Source: Aquipseudomonas alcaligenes NBRC 14159
GTDB taxonomy: Bacteria; Pseudomonadota; Gammaproteobacteria; Pseudomonadales; Pseudomonadaceae
Direction of reading: 5' to 3'
Assembly (NCBI RefSeq): GCF_000467105.1
Contig: NZ_BATI01000008.1
Span: 1 to 64,000, forward strand
Length of the DNA stretch: 64,000 nucleotides
Notes under the pieces: generated by a model
Databases searched by the model: none
Seen by the model: the letters and a program-made list of their open reading frames with translations, nothing else
Told to the model about the DNA's origin: nothing
Shown: in pieces, positions 34,066-42,787 of the stretch
How the letters are laid out: the number at the start of each line of letters is the position of its first letter
How positions within the stretch are numbered: the stretch's first letter is position 1
Position numbers and translations under genes: made by a program

Positions 34066-34927
34066 GGACCTGTTGCAGCAGTTGCAGGTTTTCTCCGTCC
34101 TGGGCGATGCCCAGGCTGAGCGTGAGCAGCCCGGCGCGCTGGGTGCTGCCGGATTGATAGGTGAAGTTGCAGTTGGCCACACTGCGCGCCACCGGCTGTG
34201 GATTGGAGCCCGGCGGCGGGCTGGCTGGCAGGGTGTCGTTGAGCGCGTTGTAGCTGTAGCGCACCAGCTGGCCGCCCTGGCAGCGGTAACCCACTACCGT
34301 CTCGGCCAGGTACAGGCGGTGCTGCGGCGAAGCGAAGGCAAAGCGGAAACCGCCAACCGGCAGGTTGCCCAGAGCGATATGGCTCTCGCCGGCCGGGGCG
34401 CCGGCCAGGCTGGTGAAGCTGGTGCCGGTCGGCGTGATCACCCCCGGATTGCCGTACTTCCATACATTGCTGCCCTGCTGCGGACTACCACCGGACTCGG
34501 CGCCGATGTTGTACAGCACCAGCCAGCGCGCGCCGGCGGGGTTGAACGCGCCGTCCAGTACCTGCAGGCTGTCGCAACGCCCACCCTGGGTGGTGCTGTT
34601 GCAGGTGCCGGCCGCGTCGCTGGAAAAACGCAGGCCCGGCTCGCCGATACGATTGGGACGATAACGCGCCGCGCTGTGGATCAGCAGCAGCTCCACCGCC
34701 TGACCATCGGCGGAGACGCGCAGCGAGTTGGGTATGGCCAGCCGCACATCGCGGCTCATGCGCTGCAGGGCGCCGGCGGCGATATCCACCAGCTCGGCGC
34801 GCCGGCTCTGGCCGATGAAGCCCTCCATCGGGCGTGACAGCACGGTGCTGATCATCACCCCGACCAGCCCGGCCAGGGCGATGACCATGACCAGTTCGAC
34901 CAGGGTAAAACCGCGCAGGCGCCGCAT
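34046..34927 (-). CDS. mshO: MSHA prepilin-like protein MshO
   Basis: The 293-residue protein starts with a type IV prepilin leader and helix (MRRLRGFTLVELVMVIALAG): cleavage is expected between Gly6 and Phe7, with Glu5 of the mature protein. A beta-rich domain follows with several Cys. Order and length match MshO, a minor pseudopilin-like component (PilW-like). It starts at the last base of the mshD frame (1-base overlap). Confidence 0.85.
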   Translation of the reverse strand: MRRLRGFTLVELVMVIALAGLVGVMISTVLSRPMEGFIGQSRRAELVDIAAGALQRMSRDVRLAIPNSLRVSADGQAVELLLIHSAARYRPNRIGEPGLRFSSDAAGTCNSTTQGGRCDSLQVLDGAFNPAGARWLVLYNIGAESGGSPQQGSNVWKYGNPGVITPTGTSFTSLAGAPAGESHIALGNLPVGGFRFAFASPQHRLYLAETVVGYRCQGGQLVRYSYNALNDTLPASPPPGSNPQPVARSVANCNFTYQSGSTQRAGLLTLSLGIAQDGENLQLLQQVHVDNAP

Positions 34928-35382
34928 CAGTAGCGCGTCCTGATGCCGTCGAGCGCCAGCGTCTGGCCCGCCGGGTCAGTGACCGTCACGCGCACCAGTA
35001 GCACATCGCTGGCGGCCAGGCCGACCAAGGCCTGGGCCGTAACGGCGACCTGCACCCGATAGTTGGCCAGCGCGGCAATGGCCTGGCCACGGGCATCGCG
35101 CACGCCGTTGTCGTTCAGGCCGTTGTAATCGCAGACATTGTCGAAGCTGGCGCGACTGGCCGGCGGCGGCGGGCAGACCGCGTTGCTGCTGTCGAGGAAC
35201 GGCTGCAGGAGGATCTCCTCCAGATAGCCCTCGGCGATGCTCAGGCTCTGCTGACGCAGCAGCGGGTCGGCGGAACGCCCGGTGATGGCGGCCATGGCGC
35301 TATACAGCGCGGCGGCGGCAATGCCGATGATCACGATGGTGATCACCAGCTCGACCAGGGTCATGCCGGCCTGGCGCTTCAT
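34927..35382 (-). CDS. mshD: MSHA minor prepilin MshD
   Basis: The 151-residue protein carries the prepilin motif MKRQAGMTLVELVITIVIIG with Met after the cleaved Gly instead of Phe, which is allowed in minor pilins. Two Cys lie in the CPPPP and NVCDYNG segments. Its position between mshC and mshO supports MshD (PilV-like). It overlaps mshC by 4 bases. Confidence 0.85.
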   Translation of the reverse strand: MKRQAGMTLVELVITIVIIGIAAAALYSAMAAITGRSADPLLRQQSLSIAEGYLEEILLQPFLDSSNAVCPPPPASRASFDNVCDYNGLNDNGVRDARGQAIAALANYRVQVAVTAQALVGLAASDVLLVRVTVTDPAGQTLALDGIRTRY

Positions 35383-35810
35383 CGCACCATGCCGGTGTCG
35401 GCAGTCACGTTGATGGTGAAGCTGCCGAGGGTGGCACTCGCCGCGGCCGAAGGACGGCCGAGGGAGTCGAATACCACGGGAAAGGTGTTTGCCGAGACAC
35501 TGACCCCATTGGGTAGAGGCGCGGCGAAAGGAGACTGGCCATCCGGCCCCTGCACCTCGCTGGTGAAGCCACCGGAGGTGCAGTTGGCGGCGCGGCGCAG
35601 GCGGTAGCCACTGCCATCCAGGCTGACCTGGATCAGGCAGCCGCTGGCCACTGCCAGCTTCTGCCCATAGCGCACGGCGGCCAGGGACTCTTCGTAGAAC
35701 AGGCGCTCGTCGAACACCCGCCGGTCGAAGAAACGCGGCCCCACCACGGCGGCGAGGATGCCGATGATCACGATGACCATCGTTAGCTCGACCAGGGTAA
35801 AGCCGCGCAT
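35379..35810 (-). CDS. mshC: MSHA minor prepilin MshC
   Basis: The 143-residue protein has a very short leader (MRG) and the helix FTLVELTMVIVIIGILAAV, then a small C-terminal domain with two Cys. Length and order agree with MshC. It starts 6 bases after the mshA stop. Confidence 0.85.
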   Translation of the reverse strand: MRGFTLVELTMVIVIIGILAAVVGPRFFDRRVFDERLFYEESLAAVRYGQKLAVASGCLIQVSLDGSGYRLRRAANCTSGGFTSEVQGPDGQSPFAAPLPNGVSVSANTFPVVFDSLGRPSAAASATLGSFTINVTADTGMVR

Positions 35811-35816
35811 TGGGGT

Positions 35817-36284
35817 TTAGCAGCCGTCAGTAGTTGCAGTAATTCCCGGAGGGGTAACAACTGGCGGAGTACCAGTGGAAGTAGCTGCGGTGTATACCAC
35901 CTGGCAAGAAGCCGCTGTGGTGGCGCCAATAGCCTGCACGGTCGTAGTAGTAGCCGTGTGCGTGACGGTGAACTCAGTGTTAGAAATCTGAGCGGCAGCC
36001 TCAATGCCTGCAGCCGAAGAGGATGGATAACCGTTGGTCACGGCAATATCCGCGCCCTCAACCGCAACTGTGGTTGTAGCAGCAGTGCCACCACGCGCCA
36101 GAAAAGCTGAGTGAACAATGGCAGAGGCTGACTTCATCGAAGCCTCAACCCCTTGGATCGTTGCGCGACGAGCATCCCCGCCTAGATTGGCAAACCGCGG
36201 CAGCGCAAACGCCGCCAGAATGCCCAGAATCACGATGACCATGATCAGTTCGATCAGGGTGAAGCCACCTTGTTGCCTTTTCAT
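35817..36284 (-). CDS. mshA: MSHA major pilin MshA
   Basis: The 155-residue protein starts MKRQQGGFTLIELIMVIVIL, like Vibrio MshA: cleavage after the second Gly leaves N-methyl-Phe1 and Glu5. The C-terminal part is rich in Thr/Ala and has two Cys (ASCQVVY and TDGC at the very end) that would form the pilin disulfide loop. Base composition is clearly poorer in GC than that of mshC and mshD beside it, as expected for a surface-exposed, variable subunit. The start at 36284 is preferred to 36290 by comparison with the family leader. Confidence 0.88.
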   Translation of the reverse strand: MKRQQGGFTLIELIMVIVILGILAAFALPRFANLGGDARRATIQGVEASMKSASAIVHSAFLARGGTAATTTVAVEGADIAVTNGYPSSSAAGIEAAAQISNTEFTVTHTATTTTVQAIGATTAASCQVVYTAATSTGTPPVVTPPGITATTDGC

Positions 36285-36306
36285 ACGCACAGTCCCCGAG
36301 GGTCAG

Positions 36307-36822
36307 TTATTCGACGTAGGTAGTAGTAACGGTGCCATTAGCTGCATCGTAAACAATCAGATCGTCCGCCACACCGGCGGCAGAAGGATCACGCTGGTAG
36401 GTATAAGTGCAAACCTGCCCCGCCAGGCTGGCCTGATAGTCGCTACCAGTGGCTGCCGACACGCTGGGCGCGGAGCCTTGCAAAACGTTGGTCCAGATAT
36501 CCACACAGTCGCTGGCACTACCGAGGGTGGCACCATCATCAATGCCCACCGGCCAGCCAGAAGCATTCACATCGACGTTATTGGCGCCGAATCCGGCCAC
36601 GTTGATATTCGGAGTTGCTACCCCTTTGCTGCGATTGACCTCCCACTGAGCCCGTACCAGCAGCACCGCCGAGGCCAGTGCACCACCAGCACCGCGGACA
36701 GCGGACTCATGCGCATCCTTGGTGGTATCGATAAACCGCGGCAGCGCCACCGCAGCCAGAATGCCGAGGATGACGATCACCACCACCAGTTCGATCAGGG
36801 TAAAACCTTTGCTGTTCTTCAT
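36307..36822 (-). CDS. mshB: MSHA prepilin MshB
   Basis: The 171-residue protein has the leader MKNSKG and the helix FTLIELVVVIVILGILAAVA, followed by LPRFIDTTKDAHESAV, a block shared with MshA/MshB. GAGGA lies 7 bases before the ATG at 36822. Two Cys lie in SDCVDIW and QVCTYTY. It is a second, larger pilin immediately upstream of mshA, probably a minor subunit or assembly initiator. Confidence 0.85.
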   Translation of the reverse strand: MKNSKGFTLIELVVVIVILGILAAVALPRFIDTTKDAHESAVRGAGGALASAVLLVRAQWEVNRSKGVATPNINVAGFGANNVDVNASGWPVGIDDGATLGSASDCVDIWTNVLQGSAPSVSAATGSDYQASLAGQVCTYTYQRDPSAAGVADDLIVYDAANGTVTTTYVE

Positions 36823-36839
36823 CTTGCTTCCTCTGTGAC

Positions 36840-37358
36840 TCAAAAACCCTGCGCGGACAGTTCCGCGGCGGGAACTTCTTCAAGCTCCAGGGCAAAGGGG
36901 GCGCCCCTGGATTGTGACGCAGTCGACAGCCCCTCGGGAACCGTCGACAGGCGCCAGGCATGCAGCTCGTGCCTCCTTCCCCTCCATCCGTCGGCGAACC
37001 GGGGGCGGTAGAGTACCCAGGCCTGCGGTGGCAACCAGTACCAGCAGCCGGCCCGCGGCTCGCCAGGCGCGGTCAGTTCGCCGCAGTAGTTGTCCTGCCG
37101 CCAGCGCAGCAGCACGAACGGATTCTTGCGTTTCCAGGCCTCGTCCAGCACCCGGTCCTTCGCCATCTGCTCCGCCGCCAGGCCACTCAGGCTGGCAGCC
37201 AGGTGGGCACGGGTGGCATCCATGGCCCGCAGTTCGCTGACCTCGGCTATTTTCCAGCCTAGCGCCAGCACCACCGCCAGTGCCATGACCAGGATCAGTC
37301 CCCAGCCAAACAGGCGCGCGCGCCTGACCCAGTAATCGGCCTGGTAGTCCGGGCTCAC
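36840..37358 (-). CDS. mshF: MSHA biogenesis protein MshF
   Basis: The 172-residue inner-membrane protein has one helix (LFGWGLILVMALAVVLALGW) after a cytoplasmic start, then a periplasmic domain with a Cys pair. The GTG at 37358 forms a GTGA overlap with the mshG stop and has AAGGG 6 bases ahead; the in-frame ATG at 37391 lies inside mshG and is less likely. Position between mshG and mshB identifies it. Confidence 0.75.
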   Translation of the reverse strand: MSPDYQADYWVRRARLFGWGLILVMALAVVLALGWKIAEVSELRAMDATRAHLAASLSGLAAEQMAKDRVLDEAWKRKNPFVLLRWRQDNYCGELTAPGEPRAGCWYWLPPQAWVLYRPRFADGWRGRRHELHAWRLSTVPEGLSTASQSRGAPFALELEEVPAAELSAQGF

Positions 37359-38590
37359 GCGCCGCCCTTGGCCACCGAGGCCAGTTCCCACATCGGCAGG
37401 AACACGCCCAGCGCGAGGATCAACACCATCACCCCCATGGCCACGATCAGGATCGGCTCGATGGCCGACGCCAGCTGCTTGAGGTCGTAGTCTACTTCCT
37501 GCTCGTAGAAGTCCGCCACCTCGACGAACAGGTCATCCAGGGCGCCGGTTTCCTCGCCCACGGCCATCATCTGCAGCACCAGCGGGGTGAACAGGCCGCT
37601 GCTCGACGCGGTGCGGGTCAATGCCTCGCCACGCTCCACCCCCTCGCGCATACCGAGGATGGCCTGGCCGATATGCCGGTTGCCGACGCTGGCGCTGTTG
37701 ATCGACAGGGTCTGCAGCAGCGGCACGCCGGCCTTGTACATCATGGCGAAGGTGCGGGTGAAACGGGCCAGGGCAATGCGCTCGAAAATGCCGCCGACGA
37801 TGGGCAGGCGCAGCTTGGTGGCGTCCCACTTGAGCGCGCCGGCGTCGGTCTCGATCCACTTGAAGAAGGCATACAGGCCGCCACCGAACAGCAGCAGGAG
37901 CAGCCACCAGAAGTCCTGGAAGAACTGCGAGGTGCCGATCAGCACCTGGGTCGGCCAGGGCAGGTCCGCCTTGAACTGCTCGAACACCTTGGCGAACGCC
38001 GGGATCACCAGCAGGTTGATCACCACCAGCGCCACGCTCATGGCGATCAGCACGAACAGCGGGTAACGGGTGGCCTGCTTGATGCGCTTGCGCGTCTCGC
38101 GCTCCAGCTCCAGGTAGCCGGCCAGCTGGCGGAAGGCCTGGTCGAGCTGGCCGGTGTTCTCGCCGACACTGACCATGCTGATGAACAGGGTGGTGAACAC
38201 CTTGGGGTGGGCATGCAGGGCCACGGCCATGTTCATGCCACCTTCGAGGTCGGCACGCACCTGCTGCAGCACCTCGCGGAAATACAGGTTGCGGTGCGAC
38301 TCGGCGAGGCCGCCGATGGCGCGGATGATCGGCACGCCGGCCTTGCTCAGACTGTACATCTGGCGGCAGAAGATGATCAGTTCCTCGAGGTCGACACGCC
38401 GGCGCCGCAGCTTCTCGGTGAGCGTCGCGAGCAGGTCGTCGCCGCCCTGCTCGCGCTGTTCCTCGATGGTCAGCGGGGTGATCTTCTGCGCCAGCAGCTC
38501 GCTGGCCACGCTGTCGCTGCTGGCGCTCTGCAGGGTGCCGGTGACCCTGGCACCCTGGGCGTCGCGGCCGGTGTAGCGGAACTGGCTCAT
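37355..38590 (-). CDS. mshG: MSHA platform protein MshG
   Basis: The 411-residue protein belongs to the PilC/GspF inner-membrane platform family. Two homologous cytoplasmic halves each precede membrane helices (about 175-205, 225-250 and 385-405). Motifs such as FCRQMYSLSKAGVPI, MVSVGENTGQLDQAF and MMAVGEETGALDDLF are the duplicated family signatures. It recruits the MshE motor. A REPIN-like repeat upstream supplies its ribosome-binding site. Confidence 0.9.
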   Translation of the reverse strand: MSQFRYTGRDAQGARVTGTLQSASSDSVASELLAQKITPLTIEEQREQGGDDLLATLTEKLRRRRVDLEELIIFCRQMYSLSKAGVPIIRAIGGLAESHRNLYFREVLQQVRADLEGGMNMAVALHAHPKVFTTLFISMVSVGENTGQLDQAFRQLAGYLELERETRKRIKQATRYPLFVLIAMSVALVVINLLVIPAFAKVFEQFKADLPWPTQVLIGTSQFFQDFWWLLLLLFGGGLYAFFKWIETDAGALKWDATKLRLPIVGGIFERIALARFTRTFAMMYKAGVPLLQTLSINSASVGNRHIGQAILGMREGVERGEALTRTASSSGLFTPLVLQMMAVGEETGALDDLFVEVADFYEQEVDYDLKQLASAIEPILIVAMGVMVLILALGVFLPMWELASVAKGGA

Positions 38591-38598
38591 GGCCGAGA

Positions 38599-38738
38599 CT
38601 CCCCTCTCCCCTCGGGAGAGGGGCTGGGGGCAGCGGCGCCGAAGTGCAATCCGGGAAGCAGGCGGCTCCGGCCCCGGATTGCATCCGGGCTACAGGTGCG
38701 CCCTCTCCCCAACCCTCTCCCATGAATGGGAGAGGGAG
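38599..38738. repeat. REPIN-like repeat between mshE and mshG
   Basis: Two perfect hairpins in inverted arrangement bound the element: CCCCTCTCCC-CTC-GGGAGAGGGG (38601-38623) and CCCTCTCCCAT-GA-ATGGGAGAGGG (38713-38736). Flanking CTGGGGG and CTCTCCCCAAC tails face each other. Between them is CCCGGAT-TGC-ATCCGGG (38673-38689), a common Pseudomonas intergenic palindrome also present at 59421. The left hairpin overlaps the mshG Shine-Dalgarno sequence. Confidence 0.7.
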
Positions 38739-38765
38739 CGGTGGCTGCCGGTCGCAACCACCCAC

Positions 38766-40505
38766 TCACACCAGCACCTCGTCGGTCAGGGTGGCGCAGA
38801 CCTTGAGCACCTCTTCCACACTGGTCACCCCGGCCAGGGCGTAGTCCAGCGCGCAGGCGGCCAGCGGTCGGTAGCCGGCGCTGGCCTTGGCCGCCTCGGC
38901 GAAGGCCTGAGGATCGCTGCGGCGCAGTGCGGCGATCATCGCCTCGTCCATCTCGAGCAGCTCGTAGACGCCGATACGCCCGGCGTAACCGCTGTTGTGG
39001 CACTGGTGGCAACCGGCGCCCAGCTTGAAGGAGCGGCCGGCCAGCGAGGCGCCATACAGGCTCTCCAGCCAGGCCTGCTGCTGCGGCTCGGGATGGTGCT
39101 CCTCCATGCAGTTCTCGCACACCCGGCGCACCAGGCGCTGGGCCAGCACGGCATTCAGCGAGGTGGCGACCAGGAAGGGCTCGGCGCCCATATCGACCAG
39201 GCGCATGGCCGAGGTCAGGGCGTCATTGGTGTGCAGAGTGGACAGCACCAGGTGGCCGGTGAGCGCGGCACGCAGGCCAATCTCGGCGGTTTCCTGGTCA
39301 CGCATCTCGCCGATCAGCACGATGTCCGGGTCCTGGCGCAGGGCAGCGCGCAGCACGCGGGCGAAGGTCAGCTCGATCTTGGTGTTGACCTGCACCTGGT
39401 TGACCCGCGGCAGACGGTATTCGACCGGGTCCTCCACGGTGATGATCTTCTTCTCCGGGCTGTTCAGCTCGGCGAGGCCCGCATACAGCGTGGTGGTCTT
39501 GCCCGAGCCAGTGGGGCCGGTCACCAGCACCATGCCGTAGGGCCGCTGCAACAGGCGCCGGAAGCGCGCCAGCATGTCTGCCGGCATGCCGCCGGCATCC
39601 AGGCTGGCGATGCCGGCGCTCTGGTCGAGCAAGCGCATCACCACCGACTCGCCGAATTGCACCGGCATGGTCGACACCCGCACGTCGATGTTGCGGTTCT
39701 TCACCCGGATGTTGAAGCGACCGTCCTGCGGCAGGCGCTTCTCGGAGATGTCCAGGCCGGACATGATCTTCAGGCGCATGACCAGCGCCGAGGCGATGCG
39801 CTGCTCCTTCATCACCTGCTCGTTGAGCACGCCGTCGATGCGCTGACGGATACGTACCACTCCCTCGTCCGGCTCGATGTGGATGTCCGAGGCCTTCATC
39901 TGCACCGCATCCTCGAACAGGGTCTGCAGCAGGCGCACCACCGGCGCGTCGCTGACGTTGTCGGCGCCCAGCTTGGACAGGTCGAAGTCACTGTCCTGCA
40001 GCTCGCCTTCCAGCTCGCCGGCGATCGAGGCGATCTCGCTGGTACGCCGGTAGACCAGGTCGAGGGTGGCCAGCAGCTCCGCCTCGCGCACCACCGCCGG
40101 GTGCACGCGGGTCTTGAGCAGGCGTTCCATCTCGTCCTGGGCAAACAGATCGAGCGGGTCGGACATGCCGACCAGCACCCCACCGCCCTCGCGCGACAGC
40201 GGGATGGCGCGGAAGCGCCGGGCCATGGCCTCCGGCAGGGTCTGCACGAGGTTCTGGTCGAACTTGAAGTGCTTGAGCTCGATAAAGGGAATCTTCAGCT
40301 GCTCGGACAACGCGGTGAGCAGCTTGACCTCGGCGACGAAGCCCAGGTCGATCACCGTACGGCCGAGCTTGGAACCGGTGCGTTTCTGCTCCTGCAGAGC
40401 CAGCTGCAGCTGTGCCTCGCTGATTAGCCCGGTCTGCACCAGCAGATCGCCCAGGCGGACCTTGCGCTGTGCCAGATCGCCGGACTGGTGACTGTTCTCT
40501 GTCAT
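38766..40505 (-). CDS. mshE: MSHA extension ATPase MshE with c-di-GMP-binding N domain
   Basis: The 579-residue GspE-family motor has Walker A GPTGSGKTTT (about 330-339), Asp and His boxes, Walker B LIGEMRDQETAE and a zinc-binding set of Cys (VCENC, GCHQCHNSGYAGR). Residues 15-65 read RKVRLGDLLVQTGLISE, then LQLALQEQ, a spacer and a second LG-type repeat, matching the MshEN motif that binds c-di-GMP. Pilus extension is therefore probably switched on by c-di-GMP. The ATG at 40505 overlaps mshN as ATGA; longer frames are artefacts. Confidence 0.92.
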   Translation of the reverse strand: MTENSHQSGDLAQRKVRLGDLLVQTGLISEAQLQLALQEQKRTGSKLGRTVIDLGFVAEVKLLTALSEQLKIPFIELKHFKFDQNLVQTLPEAMARRFRAIPLSREGGGVLVGMSDPLDLFAQDEMERLLKTRVHPAVVREAELLATLDLVYRRTSEIASIAGELEGELQDSDFDLSKLGADNVSDAPVVRLLQTLFEDAVQMKASDIHIEPDEGVVRIRQRIDGVLNEQVMKEQRIASALVMRLKIMSGLDISEKRLPQDGRFNIRVKNRNIDVRVSTMPVQFGESVVMRLLDQSAGIASLDAGGMPADMLARFRRLLQRPYGMVLVTGPTGSGKTTTLYAGLAELNSPEKKIITVEDPVEYRLPRVNQVQVNTKIELTFARVLRAALRQDPDIVLIGEMRDQETAEIGLRAALTGHLVLSTLHTNDALTSAMRLVDMGAEPFLVATSLNAVLAQRLVRRVCENCMEEHHPEPQQQAWLESLYGASLAGRSFKLGAGCHQCHNSGYAGRIGVYELLEMDEAMIAALRRSDPQAFAEAAKASAGYRPLAACALDYALAGVTSVEEVLKVCATLTDEVLV

Positions 40506-41854
40506 CCTCGACCTCCCAGCGCCGCGGCGCGTTCGCTGGCGAAGCGCCTGGCGCTGTCGTCCAGCCCCGACCCCTGCAGGGCCAGGCGATAGTGACGGGC
40601 AGCCTCGGCCGGCTGGTCGAGCTGCTCCAGGGCGATGGCCAGGCCCAGCTGCCAGGTGGCCTGGCCGGGGCGCAGAGCGACCAGCTGCCGATACGACGCG
40701 GCGCTCTGCTGCCATTGCCCGGTCTGCTGATAACTGGCGGCCAGCAAGCTGTGATAGGTGGGTTCCTGCACCAGCGCCGGGGCGTTCTGCTCCAGGGTGG
40801 CAACGGCCCCCTGGGTGTCGCCGGCCTGCAGCTGGGTGCGCGCCAGCAGCAGGCGCAGCTCGCTGTCCTGCGGCATCTGCGCCAGCTGCGCCGGCAGCCA
40901 GCCGAGCAGACGCTGCTGCTGACCGTCGGCCAGGTAGGCGCGAGCTAACCAGCGCAGCACCTCGGGATCGCGCCCACGACTTTGCTGCAGCGCTTCCAGC
41001 TCGCGGATGGCCGAGCGGTAATCGCCGGCCGCAATGGCCTGGCGGGCAAGGGTCAGGGCATCGGGACGGTAAGGCTCGATCTTCAGTTCGGGGGCGCTGA
41101 CCGGCTCGGCTGGCGGCGCCGCCGGCGCGGCATCGGCTGGTGCCACCGGGGCCGTGGCCCAGGCCGGCAGGTCCGGCTCGACTGCCAGCGTCTCGGCCGG
41201 CGCGGCGACCGGCAACGGCTCTGCCGCGGGCTGCGCCTCGACCTCGCTGGCGACGTCCGCCAGCGGCACCTCGATCCACAGCAGCCAGCGCTCACCGGCG
41301 GGCTCCAGGCGGTCACGCACCTCCAGCTCGCCAGCGAGGCCGACCAGCAGCACCTGCACGTCGGCGCCCTGCTGCTCGACACGCCAGGACAGGCTGCGCC
41401 CATTGCGCTGCAGGCGCCCGGACTGCGCCTCCCCCGCGAGCTGCAGGCCAGGCAGACGCAGGCTGACCGCGCCACTTTCCTCAGTGCGCTGGTAAGGCAC
41501 CGAGCGCTCCAGCAGCAGTTGCAGGGTCAGGCCACGGGCATCGTGCTGCGGCAACACCTCCAGCAGGCGCGGCGCACTCACCACGGGGGCCGCAACCACC
41601 GGCGCCGCGGGCTTGGGCACGACGCCGCCCCAGGGAATCTGGCCGTTGACCACCCGGCCGATCATCATGCCGACCAGCACGGCGATCAGCATCACCGCCA
41701 TGAACCAGATGGAACCGCGGCGCAGGCGCTCGATACGCTCGCGGCGCGCCGCGGCGGCCTCGTCCACCGCCTGCAGGCCTTCCAGCGCCAGGCGCTCGGC
41801 GGGGGCGGCGCGACGCTCCTCGAGGTCGCGCAGCATGTCGTTGACCAGGCTCAT
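40502..41854 (-). CDS. mshN: MSHA biogenesis protein MshN
   Basis: The 450-residue protein begins MSLVNDMLRDLEERR, the conserved MshN N terminus, has one membrane helix (about 47-67), an Ala/Pro-rich linker (about 205-260) and TPR-like repeats in the C-terminal third. GGGAG 8 bases before 41854 and an ATGA overlap with mshM decide the start. It is thought to bridge the membrane complex in the periplasm. Confidence 0.85.
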   Translation of the reverse strand: MSLVNDMLRDLEERRAAPAERLALEGLQAVDEAAAARRERIERLRRGSIWFMAVMLIAVLVGMMIGRVVNGQIPWGGVVPKPAAPVVAAPVVSAPRLLEVLPQHDARGLTLQLLLERSVPYQRTEESGAVSLRLPGLQLAGEAQSGRLQRNGRSLSWRVEQQGADVQVLLVGLAGELEVRDRLEPAGERWLLWIEVPLADVASEVEAQPAAEPLPVAAPAETLAVEPDLPAWATAPVAPADAAPAAPPAEPVSAPELKIEPYRPDALTLARQAIAAGDYRSAIRELEALQQSRGRDPEVLRWLARAYLADGQQQRLLGWLPAQLAQMPQDSELRLLLARTQLQAGDTQGAVATLEQNAPALVQEPTYHSLLAASYQQTGQWQQSAASYRQLVALRPGQATWQLGLAIALEQLDQPAEAARHYRLALQGSGLDDSARRFASERAAALGGRG

Positions 41855-42783
41855 GGCAGCAACTCCCGCCACTGGCCAAGCCAGGGCCAGGCACCGACCA
41901 GCGCCAGCAGTGACAGGCTCACGGCCGCCAGCCCCCAGCCGAACCAGGCCGGGCGGCGCGCCAGGAACGGTTGCGCGCCCTCGGTATCCAGCTGGGCGCG
42001 CCGCACATGAGCGGGACTCACCTGCCGGCGACCTTCGCCGAACGCCACCATCAGCGCCTTGTGCGCGAGGATATTGATCAGCCGCGGGATGCCACCGCTG
42101 CCGCGCACCAGGCGGCGAATGGCGCGCGGCGCGAACAGCGGCTCGCCACGGTAGCCGGCCACGGCCAGGCGTTCGTTGATATAGCGGGTACAGTCCTTCA
42201 CGTCGAGCGGGCGCAACTGGTAGGAAAAGGTGATGCGCTGGCGCAGCTGGCGGAACTCGTCACGCGCCAGGGTGGCATCCAGTTCCGGCTGGCCGAACAG
42301 CACCACCTGCAGCAGCTTGGCCTGCTCGGTCTCCAGATTGGTCAGCAGGCGCAGCGCCTCCAGAGTGGCGGTTGGCAGCGCTTGCGCCTCGTCGATCAGC
42401 AGCACCGTGCTGCGGCCTTCGGCGGCCAGCTCGATCAGCCGGCAGTGCAGGACATCGAGCACACCCTGGGCATCCAGCTCGTCGAGGTTCTCCACCAGCA
42501 GTTCGCGGGCCAGGGCCTGACGCAGGCCGACCGGGCTCATGCCGGGGTTGGGCAGGTAGGCCAGCTGGTAACGCTCGGCCGGCAGCGTGTTGAGCAGCGC
42601 ACGGCACAGCAGGGTCTTGCCGGTGCCGACCTCGCCAGTCACCTTGATGAAACCCTCGCCTTCGCCCAGGGCGACGCGCAGCAGGTTGAGGCAGGCCTGA
42701 TAAGGCGCCAACTGCACCAGGAAGCCGGTGTTGGGCGTCAGCGCGAAAGGTTTCTCGCGCAGGCCGAAGAAGGCCTCGTACAT
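41851..42783 (-). CDS. mshM: MSHA ATPase MshM (ExeA-like)
   Basis: The 310-residue AAA protein has Walker A GEVGTGKTLL (about 51-60), Walker B TVLLIDEAQ and the LSNLE-type LLTNLETEQAKLLQVVLFGQPEL block of the ExeA/GspA family. A C-terminal hydrophobic helix (about 285-305) could anchor it. ExeA-type ATPases assist secretin insertion through peptidoglycan. It begins 4 bases after mshL ends. Confidence 0.88.
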   Translation of the reverse strand: MYEAFFGLREKPFALTPNTGFLVQLAPYQACLNLLRVALGEGEGFIKVTGEVGTGKTLLCRALLNTLPAERYQLAYLPNPGMSPVGLRQALARELLVENLDELDAQGVLDVLHCRLIELAAEGRSTVLLIDEAQALPTATLEALRLLTNLETEQAKLLQVVLFGQPELDATLARDEFRQLRQRITFSYQLRPLDVKDCTRYINERLAVAGYRGEPLFAPRAIRRLVRGSGGIPRLINILAHKALMVAFGEGRRQVSPAHVRRAQLDTEGAQPFLARRPAWFGWGLAAVSLSLLALVGAWPWLGQWRELLP

Positions 42784-42787
42784 CGCC

